14,665 nucleotides of DNA from Thermoflexus hugenholtzii JAD2 (lineage in GTDB: Bacteria > Chloroflexota > Dehalococcoidia > SHYB01), in NCBI GenBank assembly GCA_945861815.1, contig CAMAVV010000019.1, forward strand, positions 1 through 14,665, given 5' to 3'. The notes under the pieces were generated by a model, which saw only the letters and a program-made list of their open reading frames with translations, was not told where the DNA came from and did not search any database. Positions 12,488 to 14,665 of this stretch are shown here, in pieces; within the stretch, counting starts at the first letter, position 1; every line of letters starts with the position of its first letter. Position numbers and translations under genes: made by a program.

Positions 12488-13768
12488 ATGCCCTTCGCGA
12501 TTGAAAACGTCCGCATCACCGACCTCACCTGGCTCCTCGCGGGCGCAGGCGGGCCCCGCATGCTCGCCAGCCTCGGCGCGGAAGACATCCGCATCGAATG
12601 GAAAGACCGCCTCGATATGTTGCGCCACGGCGGCCCTCCTATCCCCATCGGTGAAGAGCGCGAGAAGTTCCTTCGCGGCGAGCCATTCGTCGCCAAGAAC
12701 GACGGCGTGAACCGCGCCGGCAACTTCGGCGAGAATAACCCAGGCAAGCGCGGCATCAGCCTCAACCTGCGCACCGAAAAGGGCAAGGAGATCTTCAAGG
12801 AGCTTGTTCGCATCAGCGACATCGTCGTTGAATGCTTCACCGCCAACACCATGGAACGCCTGGGCCTCGGCTACGAGACGCTGAAGAAGGTCAACCCCTC
12901 CATCATCTACGTCCAGCAGCCGGGCTTCGGCAAGACGGGCCAGTATGCTGACTTCGTCTCCACAGGCCCTGTCGCCCAGGCCATCAGCGGCCTCACCGAG
13001 CAATCGGGCATGCCCACGCCCTACTCGCCTGCCGGGTGGGGCTACTCCTATATGGACTGGAGCGGCGCCTACTACTGCGCCATGGCGATGCTGAGCGCCC
13101 TCTACTACCGCGCCCGCACCGGCGAAGGGCAGTACATGGACTGCTCCCAGGCCGAGCCGGGCATCTTCATGACCGGCACCGCCATCCTCGACTACTCCGC
13201 CAACGGGCGCGTCTGGCAGCGCTACGGCAACCGCTCGCCCTATCTCCCCGCCGCGCCACACGGCGCATATCGCTGCCAGGGGAAAGATAGATGGATCGCC
13301 ATCTCAATCTTCAACGACGACGACTGGCGCGCGATGCTGAAGGTTCTCGGCAACCCGGCGTGGGCCAAGGACGCCAAGTTCGCAAAGTTCGCCGCGCGCC
13401 TCCTCAACCAAGAAGAGCTCGATAAGCTCGTCGAAAGCGAGACGGTGAAGCACGAACCCTTCGACCTGATGAACCGTCTGCAAGGGGCGGGCGTCGCCGC
13501 AGGCGTCTGCCAGACCGCCGCCGACCGCATCTATAGCGACCCGCAGCTCAAGCATCGCGGCTTCCAAAAGGCGCTGCCCCACAGCGAAGTCGGCGACTGG
13601 CCCTACAAGGACTTCCCCGTGCACATGAGCGAGTCCCCCGCTTACGTCGGTGGCACCATCAACCGCGGCTTCCCCTGCTACGGCGAAGACAACCCGTATG
13701 TTTACGGCACCCTGTTAGGGATAGGGGATGGGGAGCAAAAGCAGTTGGCAGAGCAGGAGATTATCTAA
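12488..13768 (+). CDS. Class III (CaiB/BaiF) acyl-CoA transferase, Asp-bearing partner
   Basis: This family III CoA-transferase has 426 residues. Segments are VRITDLTWLLAGAGGPRML (8-26), LGAEDIRIEWKDR (29-41), GKRGISLNL (86-94), GFGKTGQYADFVSTGP (146-161), RTGEGQYMDCS (210-220), WIAISIFNDDDWRAML and YLPAAPHGAYRCQGKDRW. D190 of YMDWSG (188-193) lies 21 residues before T211, the Frc Asp169 position, so the nucleophile is present. The segment 41-82 is longer and more polar than usual, with an EEREKFLRGEPF stretch. ATG 12488 is preceded by AAGGAA at 7-nt spacing. The preceding gene encodes a homolog without the Asp, and both are on the same strand, which suggests an alpha/beta enzyme. The substrate is unknown. 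Confidence 0.9.
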   Translation: MPFAIENVRITDLTWLLAGAGGPRMLASLGAEDIRIEWKDRLDMLRHGGPPIPIGEEREKFLRGEPFVAKNDGVNRAGNFGENNPGKRGISLNLRTEKGKEIFKELVRISDIVVECFTANTMERLGLGYETLKKVNPSIIYVQQPGFGKTGQYADFVSTGPVAQAISGLTEQSGMPTPYSPAGWGYSYMDWSGAYYCAMAMLSALYYRARTGEGQYMDCSQAEPGIFMTGTAILDYSANGRVWQRYGNRSPYLPAAPHGAYRCQGKDRWIAISIFNDDDWRAMLKVLGNPAWAKDAKFAKFAARLLNQEELDKLVESETVKHEPFDLMNRLQGAGVAAGVCQTAADRIYSDPQLKHRGFQKALPHSEVGDWPYKDFPVHMSESPAYVGGTINRGFPCYGEDNPYVYGTLLGIGDGEQKQLAEQEII

Positions 13769-13776
13769 CGATTCCG

Positions 13777-14592
13777 ATGTCTATCGAAGGCAAAGGCTTA
13801 GACTCAATAACAAAGGCAGACCTCGACGCCCTCATAACCGGGGAAGTCTTTGAGAAGAAAACTCTAGACTACAAAGAACGTTTGCCCGGAGATTCAGAAA
13901 AAGATTCGAAGGAATTTCTGTTCGACGTTTCTTCCTTTGCAAACGCTGCCGGGGGCCACTTAGTTTTCGGAATGACCGAGAACAACGGACAAGCAAAAGA
14001 ACTAATCGGTCTCCCAAGCATTGATCCTGACATTGAGATTCGACGCTTAGAATCGAAAGCGCTTAGTGGGGTTAAGCCTAGAATCCCTGGAGTCCATACT
14101 CGAGCTGTTGCCATTGGAGATTCAAAATATGCAATCGTTATGCGCATACCAAAAAGCTGGGTTGGACCCCATCTCGTTCCCAACAATGACTGGTACAGAT
14201 GCTATTCTCGGACATCTAATGGTAAGTATCCTCTTGATGTAGCAGAACTGAAGTCGGCCTTTGTAGGCTTTGAAACTGCCGGAGAGAAAATAAACGGCTT
14301 CTATCTTGACCGCCTCAACAAAATTATTTCTGGTCAAACACCCATCCCCTTCAGCGGACGCTCCAAACTGGTGTTGCACATTATTCCACTCAGTCTTGTG
14401 GACACCACACGTAGATTTGATGTTTCGTCATTAGCAACTCATCAAGAGTTACTTCAGCCCCTTAACTCGCGCGGTTGGAGCACGCGACACAATTTCGATG
14501 GCGTGATGAGCCACTCCCAGATTGGAGTAGAGTTTTCTTCATACCTGAGCCCGTCCCATAAACCCCTTTCAGGGTGGATGGCAGAAGAGTAG
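13777..14592 (+). CDS. AlbA_2 (Schlafen-like) domain protein, probably 3'-truncated and horizontally acquired
   Basis: This 271-residue protein carries an N-terminal AlbA_2 domain (Pfam PF04326, also called the Schlafen AlbA_2 or divergent AAA-4 region): ALITGEVFEKKTLDYKE (18-34), KEFLFDVSSFANAAGGHLVF (45-64), and the end YSRTSNGKYPLDVAELKSAF (143-162). A second region (170-256) resembles the C-terminal part of roughly 400-residue ATP-binding AlbA_2 proteins up to HNFDG (238-242) and SY (255-256). After that the reading frame becomes unrelated and stops, so the protein looks cut short. Base composition falls sharply from the neighbours (48% G+C in the sampled 13801-13860) right at the gene start, 8 nt after the CoA-transferase stop, which suggests transfer. 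There is no good Shine-Dalgarno. Its role is unknown; such genes occur in accessory and defence-type islands. Confidence 0.75.
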   Translation: MSIEGKGLDSITKADLDALITGEVFEKKTLDYKERLPGDSEKDSKEFLFDVSSFANAAGGHLVFGMTENNGQAKELIGLPSIDPDIEIRRLESKALSGVKPRIPGVHTRAVAIGDSKYAIVMRIPKSWVGPHLVPNNDWYRCYSRTSNGKYPLDVAELKSAFVGFETAGEKINGFYLDRLNKIISGQTPIPFSGRSKLVLHIIPLSLVDTTRRFDVSSLATHQELLQPLNSRGWSTRHNFDGVMSHSQIGVEFSSYLSPSHKPLSGWMAEE

Positions 14593-14665
14593 GCTAGTTG
14601 CAAAGGTTTACCCGGGAGGAGCCCATGGCTTACAACCTGCTGCCCTGCGACAGAGTGCAAGGCTA
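14547..14665 (+). mobile_element. Possible left end of an insertion sequence, running off the window
   Basis: Where the AlbA_2 protein loses family resemblance (about 14545), the composition becomes GC-richer again. A non-coding leader beginning near GAGCCCGTCCCATAAA (14547-14562) then leads to a strong Shine-Dalgarno and a new start codon at 14625. This fits an insertion that truncated the upstream gene. The right end, inverted repeat and target duplication lie outside the window, so the call is tentative. Confidence 0.28.
14625..14665 (+). CDS. Partial 5' end of a gene, perhaps an IS1182-like transposase
   Basis: ATG at 14625 is preceded by GGGAGGAG (14614-14621) at good spacing. The 13 complete codons read MAYNLLPCDRVQG and stay open to the window edge. 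From memory, IS1182-type transposases often begin with a similar short stretch before a Leu-Leu-Pro-Pro motif, but 13 residues cannot prove this. The start signal itself is convincing; the identity is a guess to be tested on the next bases. Confidence 0.35.
   Translation, partial: MAYNLLPCDRVQG

Noticed and set aside
1..14665. CRISPR array, tRNA, rRNA or riboswitch
   Set aside because: No regularly spaced identical direct repeats of CRISPR length, no tRNA cloverleaf, and no rRNA or known riboswitch core was recognised by eye; dedicated scans could not be run here.

Overview
The window reads as part of a GC-rich, gene-dense bacterial chromosome, most probably a Chloroflexota member of the SAR202/Dehalococcoidia type. 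This is inferred from the gene repertoire rather than from a marker gene: four class III (CaiB/BaiF) CoA-transferase paralogs, an LLM-class (F420/flavin) oxidoreductase, a PAC2-family protein, and a lipoprotein solute-binding protein with a long Thr/Pro linker behind its lipobox. No rRNA, tRNA or CRISPR array is visible.

Layout. Positions 1-8529 are all on the minus strand: a one-base-overlapping moaD-moaE pair (91-755); a cluster of PAC2 protein, LLM oxidoreductase and two CoA-transferases (888-5415); a strong intrinsic terminator (5471-5503); an orphan lipoprotein substrate-binding protein with its own sigma70-like promoter (5527-7650); and an enoyl-CoA hydratase/isomerase family protein (7723-8529). 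Transcription then diverges. On the plus strand are an SDR dehydrogenase (8664-9479), a DEAD-box RNA helicase (9615-10937), two more CoA-transferases (11139-13768), and a visibly lower-GC AlbA_2 (Schlafen-like) gene that looks 3'-truncated. The first codons of another gene, perhaps a transposase, run off the right edge.

How the genes may work together (inference). CoA-transferases activate carboxylic acids. A crotonase-fold enzyme and an SDR act on acyl-CoA thioesters, and an LLM oxidoreductase adds a redox or oxygenation step. The window therefore looks like part of an organic-acid catabolic region. moaDE serves molybdopterin synthesis, and the helicase and PAC2 protein are general cell functions.

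The most unusual points are these. The SDR appears to have its catalytic tetrad Asn and Lys exchanged (K133/N179). The CoA-transferase at 11139-12395 has Tyr where the catalytic Asp belongs, and it lies next to a paralog that keeps the Asp, which suggests a catalytic/non-catalytic subunit pair. MoaD ends Gly-Gly-Ala rather than Gly-Gly, with the Gly-Gly codons doubling as the moaE ribosome binding site. An in-frame 15-bp tandem repeat sits in the crotonase gene. At least four unrelated palindromic or degenerate repeat families occupy the intergenic spaces. I found no clear complete new multi-gene system; the enzyme anomalies are the best leads.
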